From: Brachionus koreanus
Lineage: Eukaryota; Rotifera; Eurotatoria; Ploima; Brachionidae
Direction: 5' to 3'
NCBI GenBank assembly: GCA_016987375.1
Contig: PJRA01000288.1
Span: forward strand, 263,956 to 327,955
Length of the DNA stretch: 64,000 bases
Shown piece by piece: positions 10,753-22,390 of this stretch. Position 1 is the first letter of the stretch. Each line of letters opens with the position of its first letter. Both the position numbers and the translations under genes were made by a program. The notes beneath the pieces were generated by a model. The model was given only the letters and a program-made list of their open reading frames with translations. It made no database searches and was not told the DNA's origin.

Positions 10753-12100
10753 GGCGTGCTAACACAGAAGTTCTATAACCGAATAGTCAATAGTTTCCAA
10801 GTCAATTAGTGTTGTTGTTGTTGTTGTATTTTTAATTTTTTTCTTAAGAAAGTATTTGAAATAAACTAAATAAAAAATGGAAAAAAAAAAGAGTTAGAAG
10901 AGTGAGTTTGCGCGCTCAAATAGAGATATGGCGCTGGGGACCGCTTCTTTCTGTTCACTTCGAACACTTTATTTAGTTTAGTTGAACGACAGCCGAAAGT
11001 TCTAATTTCTAATTATTCAAACATTACATTTGCATAATTTCTATGCGAGACTTTCGATCATCATTATTTTCATGATTGCAAAATAACAACGTCAAATTTA
11101 ATTTAAATTAATTTTTATTTTTTTCAACACTCTTCAATTTTCTCATTTTTCCAATGGGTTTTTTTGTCGTAGGAAAATTACACTACTAGTTTTATACTAA
11201 TAAATAATTTGATTCCAATTGATATTCCAATTGATAGAATTTCGCCTAATTTAAAAAATAAGATTGAATGTCGAAATTTAAAATCAATTTAAAATTTATT
11301 TTCATCATAAGGTGATTTAGAAAGAAAAAATATTAAACCATGAAAAAAAACTGCAAACTGATAGCATAATGTTATTTATTATAAACTTACTATGATGTTG
11401 AGTCATATAATTTCATGTTTATTAAATGTTTGAATATTTTTTATTTTATTATTCTTGTAATTCTAAAAAATTAAGCCATGTTATGTTTTAATAAAAAAAA
11501 TCAGAGTTAGTCATATTAGATTTTCGTATGGCCACAACATGGTCATATAAGAGGTCATACGAAACCACTAATGAACACAATCATGATGAAATCAATCAAA
11601 ATTCAAGCAAAAAAAACATCAATGAATCAACTAAACAAAAAATTCAACGCCTCCTTGCTCCCAAAAGTTATACTAACAAAATTGGCCGAATTGACTTAAT
11701 CAAATGAAAGAATAAATGTTCCAACTAAAAAACAGTTATAAATTATTATTAAATTTTTTTTTTATTACATTTAAAAATAAATAAATATTAAAATAAAAAT
11801 TGTTATCGTTTAAGAAATTTCGTAACTCTTATTTAGTAATTTTAGAGGCCAAAAATAATATATAAATGAGTCCAAAGTAGTAATTATATATCCCATAATT
11901 GATTAACAATTGAGTCCAAATTAAATATGAGTCCGATTCAGTAATAGAATGAGCCCATTTAAATTATTCCCGTTATTTAATTCTAAAAAATTTTATAAAA
12001 GAATACCTTAAATGAAATAAGTGAAATTTTGGTACTGTTACGTCATTTATCGAAAAGTATCCTATTAGTAACAGTATTTTCTTGTCAAATATGCCAGATT
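10753..12100. other. Promoter/5' UTR region of endosulfine and AT-rich intergenic
   Basis: The segment 10800-11010 is the probable promoter and 5' UTR of the minus-strand endosulfine gene. It holds a (GTT)n run at about 10809-10826 and a GC-richer patch at 10900-11000 (GCGCGCTC, GGCGCTGGGGACCGC). At 11528-11707 a 59-codon plus-strand frame (MATTWSYKRSYETTNEHNHD...) is hydrophilic but matches nothing known. A hairpin with about 12-bp arms (TTTCGTATGGCC / GGTCATACGAAA) sits at its start. Confidence 0.35.
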
Positions 12101-12121
12101 GGTTTATGTCTCTATCGAAAA

Positions 12122-12881
12122 TTGCAAAAAAAATAAAATAAAACCTAAACTTAATTTAATACTAAAGTTACTATAAAAAAAATAAAACAAAAAAGCTTAA
12201 TCTTACTTTTTCTTAAAATGTTAAAAACTTTTTTGAAATATTTCGAACATCTACTGTTATTACTGTCAATTTATAAATAATTATTTTTGGACTTTTTGTA
12301 AATCTATTGATAATGGAACAAAATTTGAAAATTGATTTTTGAAAATTGCTCGGAGATACATAAATTTTTAAAATTCTAAATTAAAATGTTAATTAAATTT
12401 ATATTTTATTAATTAACATTTAAAAAATACAAATCACATTTTACTGTATTAAACTAATTCTTATCAAGATTGTCTAAATAAGCAAAATTTTTATTATGAA
12501 AAAATATTAGTTTATGTATAAATTCTGCAAATCGCAAATTTAGCATAATTTAAATTGGGAAAAATTTGGACTAATGTGCATTATGCAGTTACTTTGCACA
12601 TTATTAGCAGGTTTTTACTTTTGGTGCTATATATTATATTAAATCAATTTTCAAATTTTGTTGCATTATCAATAGATTTACTATTATCTATTTATTTACT
12701 ATTATCAATAGTCCAAAAATTCAAAATAATTATAAATTGACAGTAATAACCGATGTTTGAAATATTTCACAAAAGTTTTTAACATTTAAAGAAATAGTAG
12801 TAAGATTAAGCTTCTTTGTAGATTTTTGTTTTATTTTTTTTGTATAGTAACTTTATTATTAAATTAATTTTTTTCGCAAAC
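12122..12881. mobile_element. Non-autonomous element with about 225-240-bp terminal inverted repeats
   Basis: Arms 12122-12345 and 12641-12881 are imperfect inverted copies. Matching words include AAAGTTACTATA, AGCTTAATCTTACT, ATGTTAAAAACTTTT, TTACTGTCAATTTATAA and CAAAATTTGAAAATTGATT. The 295-bp centre has no coding potential, but 12592-12640 is shared with the left edge of the window. The arms hold small indels, for example a short tandem TTTACTATTATC stretch near 12680 in the right arm only. This is a foldback or MITE-type element. A Tc1/mariner relic starts about 200 bp to the right, but no shared end was found. Confidence 0.75.
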
Positions 12882-13079
12882 TATATATTTAAGCATCATA
12901 AGTTTCAGTAATAAGTATTTTTTTTTAATAGCTGTTTTATGATTTCTTTAGATTTTTAGGGTTAAGATTCTTCCTACTTATATTTTAAAAAGGCTATTGA
13001 ACAAGAACTTTCAACTGAAATCAACTAGTTCATCAGTTAATTCTTTATTTGTATCGATTTTATTAAGCTTTTCAATTAT

Positions 13080-13430
13080 TTTTCAAGGGGTTCTGGTAGA
13101 CCTCGAAAGCTAACTTTTAGGGATGAAAATTACATTTTTAGAGAGATTAGAAAAGATCCTACATCTAGCTATCAAAAACTTGCCACTGATTTTTATTCTA
13201 AGACTCAAGAGGTTAGAATAAGTAAGTAAACTGTTAATGAGATATAGAGTCTCATACACCAGCCAGAAAACCTCTTTTTAATATAAAAGATAGACGTTAC
13301 TGGATTGATCACAGATAAATTTTAAAAAAAGCCGTTTTTTTATTATTTTTCTGCCTTTATACACATAAAAACAATCTTTGTGTTAACGAATAAAAAATTT
13401 TCTAAACTTTTGCAACATACTGTATAGTTA
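13080..13430 (+). pseudogene. Tc1/mariner transposase relic
   Basis: The plus strand reads GSGRPRKLTFRDENYIFREI, then RKDPTSSYQKLATDF, then about 45 residues on RKPLFNIKDRRYWIDH. This is the order of the helix-turn-helix DNA-binding half of a Tc1-like transposase (GRPRKL, then S...LA, then KPxL...R..W..H). Stops interrupt it (such as TAA near 13226) and the catalytic DDE half is absent. Right after it, ACTTTTGCAACATACTGTA at about 13407-13425 looks like a terminal repeat. Confidence 0.7.
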
Positions 13431-13439
13431 TTAATTGAT

Positions 13440-14203
13440 CAAAGACTTTTTGTATGTTTATTACAAACAAACGAGTTGAAATACCTGAATGTCTTATACT
13501 TGAAGGTATTAAAATTGAAGTTATCACACAATTTAAACTACTCGGAGTCGCTCTAGATTCTATTTATTTACTTTCACAAGTCTAATCTACAAAGACTAGC
13601 TAATTGTTGACAATGGCAAAATCAAATAATGGAGAAAAAACGTTTAGATTTTTTTACTCAAGATTGATAAATAGCTTTGTGATCAAGAGATCAATGTTGA
13701 AATTCACTACATTCAAGCATTCTATTTACAATAATATAAATTTGATTTTTACAGATTTTGTTAAAAAATTTAAAAGATTTGATTTAAATTTTTCAATGTT
13801 TAATTTTTAAATTAGTCAAAATATCTATTTTATTTTTAAGTATTTAATGTTTAAATAAATGATTTAAATAAATGAAGTGTTAATTAGTCTATTAGACAAG
13901 GGCACTAGCCTGTTGATTAGCCTTGAAATTAAAAAAAAAAAAATTGTTATTATCTTTGTTTATTTAAGCTGTTTAATTTTAAATTTTCATCTGATGATCC
14001 TGTTCTTATTACTTAACGAATACTTAAAAAAATTTAAATTCCTTAGCTTTCAACAGAGAATTTTTCTAAGACTGGGACTTTTTTCATTCAAAGTTTTATC
14101 ATCTCAAAATCTACCAATTTTAGCAGAGCAACTAAAAAAAAACGCAATAAGAAATTTACCTTATGAATTAATGAACAAGAATCATCTTATTGAACCATCT
14201 TAA
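13440..14203 (+). pseudogene. LINE (jockey/CR1-type) reverse-transcriptase 3' relic with insertion
   Basis: A first piece at 13450-13560 reads NKRVEIPECLILEGIKIEV and QFKLLGVALDS, the thumb-region pattern downstream of the RT catalytic site in jockey/CR1-like LINEs. A second piece, in another frame, is the last part of 13877-14203: FLSFQQRIFLRLGLFSFKV followed by LMNKNHLIEPS, the usual RT-protein C-terminus of such elements. Between them, 13855-13935 is a copy of the repeat found inverted at 5880-5965. It seems to have inserted into the LINE or to have replaced part of it. The RT active site is missing. Confidence 0.55.
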
Positions 14204-15390
14204 ATAATCAAGCATAACTCACAAGGAATGCAATAGCCTAAATGGCTAAGCGCATATTTGCGCTGGTATAAAGCACTACACCGCAGTAACTAATACTACT
14301 ATAATATGGATATCAATACAAATATTAATATTTTCTCTTTCAAAAAATATTTATATGAAAATTTGAATAGAATGATAATTAAATTTTTTATTTTAAAAAT
14401 TTTAATAAATTATTTTTTTCTTAATTCTTAAAGCAAAGTAAAATTTCAGATCAAATTTCTTTTTTCAAAAATGATCAAAAAATTTTAAATGCGTGATTAA
14501 ATTTTATCGCTGATTTTTGAACTGTTAAAAAAGGATTGTAATTTCTAAAAATACATCGAAATTTTATCAAAATGTTTTGATCATTTTTGAAAAATTAAAT
14601 TTGATCTAAAATTTTAGCTTCCTATTCTTGAAATTTGTTCTATTAAAAAATGATTATGGACCCTTAAAATTAAAAAGCAAACTTGTACAACAAATACCAG
14701 ATAGACAATTAACTTATTTAACTTTTGCTCACATTTAATAAAATAAAATAAAATCGTATATGTGAACTAAACAAAAATTTAAACATTTTATTTTTTTCTA
14801 AAATTTTAGGTGAACATTTGATGAAATAAGTGAACACTTTAAGAAAAAGGTGAACATTTGATCAATCAAATGAAATGTGAAAATTTAAAACATCATTTAA
14901 TTAATGGTTAAACATCAATAAATGTAGAATTAAATTATAATTTAAAAATTATTTCAAATTTTTTTAACTAAGGATTTCAGTGTTTGATGCGGACATAAAC
15001 GCGTAATTACGGTATTAGAGCATGCAGTCAAACATAAAAATTTATAACATTGACGAGATGAACTTTGGTACATGATCCAAAGGTGCATTTTAGCTTGTGG
15101 TGCAGCATAATCGAACGCGGGAATACGGCAATTTTTTAAAAGTTATTATAAATTTTATAAAAATGATAAAATAAAAAATTTTTTCAAATTTTTATTAGTT
15201 TATTTTTAAGCATTTAGTTTTTGCCCTAAGAAAATCTAAAAATTAATATCTTTTTTTATACAAAATAAAAATTGTGGTGTTTAATTTTACAACATTAAAA
15301 GCCACTTTTAATTGTGTACTATTTTACTCATTAGGCTGAAACAGTTTTTTTAATTATTTTTTAAAATTGTCAATCGAAAATTGTATTTTC
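14204..15390. other. AT-rich intergenic
   Basis: No exon is supported. A tRNA-like A-box (TAGCCTAAATGG) lies at about 14232, followed by GCGCATATTTGCGC, but no B-box follows, so a tRNA or SINE cannot be called. A GC-richer patch at 14990-15130 matches nothing recognised. Confidence 0.3.
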
Positions 15391-16565
15391 TTATGAACAT
15401 ATGTATGGACTGCTTGTTTCTGAACTAGGAGCTGTCGAAAATGGCGGTCTACAACTTAAAAAATTTTCAAATTTTATTTTAATCATAACAAAATAATATT
15501 TATATAAATATTTTAACAACCTGCACTTATCATTCTTACAAATAATGGTTGGATCTCCATTAACTTTGTCATCTTTACAATGATAGTTTGATTTGCATGG
15601 TCCATTTATGTATGCTTTGAACAAAGAATTGTTCTTATTTAAAATTTATAAAAAAATGATCATGATGAGTTAACTTACCTAAACAAACATAAGGATCTGC
15701 ATTATTATTCGGTGTAATTAAATGATCACCTTCACATCTTGAAAATATATGAAATTTAAAATTGTTAATCATTTATTGAAAAAGTACCTGCAAACCTGAC
15801 TATTGCATTTTATAGTTTGCAATTCTAGATCATCAGAATAGCCTTTACACTCGTTATCATCTTGACACTCTTCGCCAACCAATTTTACTAAACATTAAAA
15901 AAAATCACAATTGAGATTTATTTAGCTTTCAAACAAAATTACTAATTCTAATTAATAGAATGTATCTTTTAAATTTTTTACTAATTATTAAACAAAGGTT
16001 AACTTTATTTTCAAATTGAGATTTTTAATCTCTATCTATATTTTTTATGTGTAATGCATTCTTTACTTAAAATTAGTAAAATATTGTTACAAGACTTTTT
16101 GGTTATATATGAAAAAAAAGAAAGAATACAGCTATTTTTTGACTGTGTTGTTTGCTGATTTGTTAATGTCGAAGATAAATTGATTAAGTGACTTGTATAT
16201 ACCAAAGCTGAAGTTATCATAGTAGTTTTTGTTGAAATATCTGAGTTTTCAAGTCTAATCAATTGTTTCTCATAAAGATTACTATCTGAATTTTCAGTCA
16301 CTGTTAAAGAGGCACTACTAATATGAATATAACAAATTTTGGTATCACTATTGAAAATAGCGTAAATACAGTCTGAAATTAATTGACATTTAAGCAAGCA
16401 GTCAGTGTTTGTAATCAAATTGTGTTTGAAGCTGTTAAGCAAAGAAGACTGGCTTGAAATAGCTAGGTTCTTTCGAATAAATAATGAAGAAAAATACATT
16501 GAACCATGTATCGAATATATATTCAAGTAGAGTAAAAATTGGATAAAAAAAATAAAAATTTTCAT
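15391..16565 (-). CDS. Secreted protein: Apple/PAN-like segment plus tandem EB-like Cys modules, five exons
   Basis: Five exons join in phase: 16565-16130, 15887-15788, 15737-15679, 15614-15521 and 15454-15391, giving about 250 residues. Exon 1 codes for a signal peptide (about 1-21), a short PAN/Apple-like Cys motif (CLLKCQLISDCIYAIF) and a Ser/Thr-rich linker. Exons 2-5 carry Cys-rich repeats (GEECQDDNECKG..., NGPCKSNYHCKDD..., CKNDKCSCRPPF) with the spacing of EB-type modules known from secreted nematode proteins. Each module falls on its own small exon with matching intron phases, which fits module shuffling. The ligand and role are unknown. It is probably extracellular and disulfide-bonded. 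The longer open frame past 16130 is rejected because the donor there keeps the Cys modules in frame. Confidence 0.75.
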
Positions 16566-18474
16566 TTTAAAAATAAAAATAAAATAATCAAATTTATTTA
16601 TGTATATAAATATATATTTGAATTAATTGAATTAAAATGAATGGTATTTATTAAATATAATTAAAACATCTTAAATTTATTATATATTCATTATTTATAT
16701 AAAATCTATATTTTTGTTGACGAACATGAAAATTTTTAAAATCTATTTATTTGAAAACTAAATTAATTTCTTTTTTTTCTATTAAGAAAACTATTTAAAA
16801 AATCAAAATGTTTTATAATAATTTTACAAAATTGCATGTTTCATTTTCTTTCAAATGTTTTATTTTTGTATAACGATAATTTTCAAAAGCATTTTGCTCA
16901 GTTAATTTTTTTCAAATTTGTTGGTATTTGATCTCATTAAGTCACGATCAACGATTAATTGTTGAACATGCAAAAAAATATTGGATTTTTTTTATTTTTA
17001 AATTGAAAATTTAGATTTTTAAATTAATTTATTCGAAAAAAAAATTAAAAATGAAGCATATTTATCGATTTGATTGTGTAAAATTCAAAAAAGAAGATAA
17101 ACCAATTCAATAATGTCGGTAGAAATAAAATAAAAAAAATAAAAAGTTAACTAGAGCGAGACTACGTTAGACGTCCAGCTTTGTCAATTTAGTTAGAAGA
17201 TGAATATTTTTTAACCACAAAAATTGTAAAATATACCACAAATTTAATAAAATAAGAACTGATTTAATAGAATAAGAACAATTTAAAAAAACAATGAACA
17301 CATATTAAGAAAATAGAATTTTTATTAGGAAAAAGTACCAAAAAAAAGAAAAATATTAAAATGGATTTATTAATTTATGAATTGATTTATGAATTTATTA
17401 AAATAATAAATTTTTTTTAATTCTGATCACAAATGGAAGAAAAAAATAATAATTAGAGTACTTATTTTCTTGTTAAAATTTGTTAACACAATACAAATAT
17501 TTCTTTTTTTTAAATTCACCGCCGCATGCTTTAGTTAAACTAAATAATAATTTTGTCCATATACATATTAACTATGTTATAACGATTCAAAAATTTAATC
17601 AGTTTTAAATTGGCAAAATAAAAATTTTGATTAAATTTCTTTTTTCAAATTTGATAAGAAAATTTTTAAAACAAGTATTTTTTTAAAACTTTTTGTTGCG
17701 CATTTAAACTTTTTGAGCATAAAATAAAAAGAAAAAATTGATCAAATATTTTCTTTGCCATATTATTTTAATATTATTGTAATAAAATATTTGAATAATT
17801 ATTTGTTCAATTTTTTGCGATTTAATAGTTAAATACTTATTTAATTCAGTAATTTTAGTCTTATTTTTAGAGATTAATTAACCAAATAGCTGAATTAGCA
17901 AACGATAAAAGAAATTTTGGAATTATTTGATCGATGACTTGACAAAATCACTTATTTTTCGCAACAAAAAAATTTCCATAGGGTATTGATAGAATAAATA
18001 ATCTAGACTTAGATAAGCAATTGAATGAATTTTTTGTGATTATTTTTTTGGTAAGTTAGCTACTAGGTGAACTATTGAAATACTTTTGGTTGAATTCAAA
18101 GTTATATCATGTTTTTTAATTTGCAAAAATTTAGCTAGCTAAATTATCCGAAAAATTAATTTTTTAAAATAAAGAAATTTTTTTTAATTTTAATTAAAAT
18201 TTAAATAAATTAACAATTGTTTGAGTAATTAAAACAAAACTAGTTTGTTTAATGTGAAATATGCATAAATTTAAAAAGCAAAAATAGTTTCAAATAGCTT
18301 TTAAACCGCTTTTAAATAAATTATTTGAATCAGTAAATTTTATCATTAAATTTAAAAAGAGAGAAAAATAAGCTAATCTAAATATAGACTGTATTTTATC
18401 AATAACAAGCAAATGTTCAAATTCTTTGAAAAATTACATATAAGAACTATGAATTTTATTAAATTTACTTAAAA
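16566..18474. other. AT-rich intergenic between divergent small secreted genes
   Basis: Extremely AT-rich DNA without a recognisable exon, RNA gene or repeat. It separates the minus-strand gene starting at 16565 from the plus-strand peptide gene starting at 18475, so both promoters must lie here. No core motif can be assigned. Confidence 0.35.
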
Positions 18475-18672
18475 ATGAAAATTTATTTAATTTTATTGCT
18501 TTTGTCAGTAGTTCTACCAATTACAATCGACTCAAAAGCATTTAAAAATGCTAAAATAGTAAAGGAGCACTGTTGTGGTTGTCCGACTATTGACCATGGT
18601 TATAGTTGTTATATTTGTTGTCCTAATGTACAGTGTAGGTGCAATTCGTCTCCAATATGCATTTGTTATTAG
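18475..18672 (+). CDS. Small secreted cysteine-rich peptide, 65 residues
   Basis: This is an intact 65-residue frame. Residues 1-20 are a clean signal peptide (MKIYLILLLLSVVLPITIDS). The mature part of about 45 residues holds eleven Cys, in the pattern CC-x-C, C-x2-CC, C-x-C, C-x-C. AATAAA-type signals follow at about 18715. The Cys density suggests a disulfide-stabilised secreted peptide such as a host-defence peptide, a cuticle component or a signalling peptide. No family was recognised and a function should not be assumed. Eleven is an odd number, so one Cys would be free or pair between chains. It might be a single-exon gene or the first exon of a longer one. Confidence 0.55.
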   Translation: MKIYLILLLLSVVLPITIDSKAFKNAKIVKEHCCGCPTIDHGYSCYICCPNVQCRCNSSPICICY

Positions 18673-19603
18673 TGATAATCAGTTTAAAATGGCTATAAAT
18701 TATTTGGTTTGATAAAATAAAAATTACAAATTAAAATTGTTCACTTTTTATATGTAAATTTTTCTTTATTATTTATTTCATATCTAAGGTAGCATTTCAT
18801 AGACATCACACTTGTAGCATATGCACTAGCCTTGCAATCACAAAAAAGGATTTGAAAAATCAATAACTTAAAAATTTTCAATTACTAAAAAAAGAAAAAT
18901 TTTTGAGCTTGAATAAATATCGAATAGAGTAAAAACATAAATTTTTTAAAACAATTGGAACAATTAAAATGAGATGAAAATTAGACTTAGTTTTAATTAA
19001 AGAGTTTTAAAAACCAACATTCAAATCAAAATAATTGTATTTTGTACCAAACTAGTTGCACTCATCTGATAAGAACCATTAAATAAAATATGAAATACAA
19101 ATGCTTATCCAAATACAAACGAAATACAAATGCTTTATTGAAAAAAAAAAGCTGCCAAATTCTTGGTTTAGAGCAAATAATTTTTTAAATCATTTAATTT
19201 TTAAATAAGAAAAGACAATTTTTTATTCATTCCTATTTTTTAAATCAATTATGATTTTAAAGAGTTTCTGCAGATCATTTTTTCTTTAATAAAAATTGAG
19301 CCAAATTAAATCAAATTAATTTAATTTAGCTCAAAAGGCCGATAGAAATTTAAAAAAAAATAAATAGAAATGGTAAAATATTTCGAATAAAATTACGGTA
19401 TGGATTTTTTTATATTTTAATTTTTTTAGGAAGCTTATGATAGAAATTATATTTCGAGTTTAGAAATTACAATCAAAAATATTGAGCATTCTGTAAACTC
19501 TAATATGAGAAATGATGTGAAAATAGTAATTTTTATAAAATATAAATTAATAGTTAGTTTAATATGTTATTAAATTTTACTTTTTTTTAAGGATTTTATT
19601 AAA
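18673..19603. other. Intergenic with a degraded SWIM-like fragment
   Basis: Mostly featureless AT-rich DNA. On the minus strand, 18778-18865 can be read as CDCKAS then TSV and KCYL, a shrunken copy of the SWIM zinc-finger relic at 22382-22545 (shared plus-strand words TTACACTTGTAxC, TTxCAATCACA). The segment joining the Cys pairs is deleted. Confidence 0.35.
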
Positions 19604-20434
19604 ATGGCTTTAAAAGGAGTAAATAAGAAAAAAAAAGATTTCATCTTATCAAAACAAAAACCTTCTTTGGCGAAAATATCAAATTCTGGTAGTTGATTTT
19701 AAGTCTATTAAATTAAAAAAAAAACTTCCCTCTTCTTGAGCTAATTATTAGAATCGAAATGTTTAGGTCTTATAATAGTATTTAAAACTTTCTTATTAAT
19801 CTTAAAAAGGTACAAATCGTTTAAAAATTAGGTTTTATTAACCTCTTTTAAAGTTCTAAATGTCTATTGTCTCATTTTTTGATTTACTTTATTTTATAAA
19901 AAATACTTAATAAAATTACTAATTTAATGAATTTAAGACATTAATGATGGCTCTTTAAAAACAATTAAAATGGCCGATCTTAATAGCCATGATAACGAGG
20001 AGAAAAAAATGGAAGAAGAATCCGGTATTATTTTTTAATAAAATTTTTTTGCTTTTTTTACATACAAAACCAGATAGAATAAGACTTATTTTGTTAAAAA
20101 TAATATTTTTTAATACTGATATTTCTTTGTTTGATTTATACAGCAATCTAAATAAATTAAGGTAAAAATACCTAATTTTAAAAATTGTTGTAAAAAAAAC
20201 AAAGCGATACAATGCAATAAAGGTTAAAAATATTTGAAGAAACAAAAATCAGTATCTAAAAATTTTTAGAAAAAAGAAGCTTTTAAAATCTTAAATTTTA
20301 ATTGCCCATTGTTTCATTTACCTAAAATTATAAAATAATAAAATGAATTTAAGACAAAACAAATGGCTTTACTAAAATAATGGTTGATTCAAAAAGTAAC
20401 GAAAGCCTAGGAGAAAACCTGGAAGAACAATGCG
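19604..20434 (+). CDS. Three exon-like units with the same phase-1 donor (possible alternative first exons)
   Basis: Three short ATG-initiated frames run into donors in the same phase: 19604-19688 (28 codons plus one base, then GTAGTT), 19970-20024 (18 codons plus one base, then GTATTA) and 20380-20434 (18 codons plus one base, then GTAGTA). The last two have equal length and similar flanks (GAATTTAAGAC about 30-35 bp upstream, TATTTTTTAA downstream). They look like tandem duplicates: MADLNSHDNEEKKMEEES against MVDSKSNESLGENLEEQC. Both are acidic and hydrophilic; the first unit is basic. No shared downstream exon could be identified, so a gene here is only a hypothesis. Confidence 0.3.
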
Positions 20435-21523
20435 GTAGTATTTTTTAATTTTAATTATGCATGAAAAAGTTGCAATTAGAATTCAAGATATACAATTTAA
20501 TTTTTTCAAAATTTGATGAAAATATTTTGCTTTACTTTTAAATAATTTTGAAAAAATTAATTAATAATTATTATACCCAAGATAAGGATGCATTGTGAAT
20601 TTCAAATAAAAAATTTTTTCTTTTAAATTTTCCCTTTTTTTCTAAAAATATAAATTAAGCTTTGTTTTTTTTATGAAATTAAATCCAAAATCAATTTAAT
20701 TATTGTTAAAATTTTAATTTTCGTCTTATTTAAACATCATTTAATGAAAAAAGATTTAATTTTTTTTTAAATATGAAAATTTTCTTGTAAATATGTATTT
20801 GAATTTCACAATACAAGACTAAGAAGCCGATTGTTTTTAATTTTAAATTCGCTAAAATCATTTTTAGCTTAATTTAGCCTTGATTGACTTATTTTGCAAT
20901 TAAACGATAATTTAATTTATTTAATTAATCTTTTTAAAACAGCATCAATTTGTTGGCTTTTTTTGCTTATATTTTAGAGATTTTAGGTAAAAGTTCACAT
21001 TTATAAAATTTCAAAATTTTTTTCATTAACTATAAAAATTTTTTTAATTATTCTATTACTAAATTAATATTTTTTGGTTTTTTAAGCATTAAAAAAAGTA
21101 ATCAATTATTTTTTTTCTCAAATTTCAAAACAGAAAATTGAATGATTCATTTTATTTATGATTTAATTAAACTAAAATAAAATATATGAATTAAAAAAAT
21201 TTTTTTTTTAAATAATAGTAAATTAATGTTTGTTAGTGATCGATATCGGATCGGAATTTTTTACACTAATTCTACAATGAATTCCTAACAAATTTAAAGA
21301 AATATTTTATTTTTTTAAAGAAATATTTGATAAAACTCTATATTTTAAGAAATCAAACGATTTTTTTAATTTTTTTAAGATTTGTTCACAATTTTATACG
21401 TTTTGTTTTGTTAAAAAAAAATTTTATCAGTAAATTCAATTTTTTTTATATTTCTTCTTACTTCATAATACAAAAAACAATTTAATATTTAAATAAAAAA
21501 ACAATTGTTAAATTTTAATTTTA
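20435..21523. other. AT-rich, no gene seen
   Basis: Very AT-rich sequence made of A and T runs. No exon, repeat pair or RNA gene was recognised. If the exon-like units to the left belong to a gene, later exons could hide here. Confidence 0.35.
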
Positions 21524-22390
21524 CCAAATAAAATTTTTAAATTTGCAAATCTTCTATTTAATCTTTAATTTTAAGATAATTTTTATCAGAATTTGTTAAA
21601 TCTAACTTAAGCAACCTATAAGAAGTGCTCTTTTAAATATAATATTATTTTGGACAAACTTTCATTATGTTGTTTTGTGCAGAAATTGATACAATGAATG
21701 ATATTTTGGTAATAAATTTTCAACAAAAATTATCAATTTTCACGAATGCACCAAAACCTTAAATAATTAAATTTTTATTAAACTAACAATTTTCCTTTTT
21801 TTATCCCAATGAAAATTTTTTAAGAAAAAAAAATTTTAATTAGCAAAAAAATAAAAATACAAAAATAAACATTTGATTTCCAAATAGACGAGTTAAAAGA
21901 ATTGCTAACAGTCTTTGTCTAAGCAAAAATCGAAAAATGTTTCATTTTTTTTAGATGTACGTTTCTCTTAATTATAAGAATAATTATTCTGTAAATTTTT
22001 TTTAAGAAAAAAAAATTTTCATTGGAATACAAAATGGAAAATTGTTAGTTTAATAAAAATTTAATTATTTAAGGTTTTGGTGCATTCGTGAAAATTGATA
22101 ATTTTTGTTGAAAATTTATTACCAAAATATCATTCATTGTATCAATTTCTGCACAAAACAACATAATGAAAGTTTGTCCAAAATAATATTATATTTAAAA
22201 AAGCACTTCTTATAGGTGTCTTAAGTTAGATTTAACAAATTTTGATAAAAATTATCTTAAAATTAAACATTAAATAGAAGATTTGCAAATTTAAAAATTT
22301 TATTTGGTAGCAGTCTTAGTCTAAGCAAATATCGAAAAATGTTTCATTTTTTTTGGATGTAAGTTTCTCTTAATTATAAATTCTATTTTC
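21524..22390. repeat. Large near-perfect inverted repeat with an extra direct copy
   Basis: Arms at about 21524-21840 and 21990-22312 are inverted copies of about 310-320 bp that match almost base for base over long runs (for example CATTCATTGTATCAATTTCTGCAC against its complement). The spacer holds 21906-21982 (starting CAGTCTTTGTCTAAGCAAA), which is repeated as a direct copy just outside the right arm at 22311-22387. So the order is arm, spacer with copy 1, inverted arm, copy 2. The arms could form a long hairpin. The outer right copy borders the SWIM transposase relic. Confidence 0.85.

Noticed and set aside
14225..14300. tRNA or tRNA-derived SINE suggested by an A-box-like TAGCCTAAATGG
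   Set aside because: No B-box follows at the right distance and no cloverleaf can be drawn.
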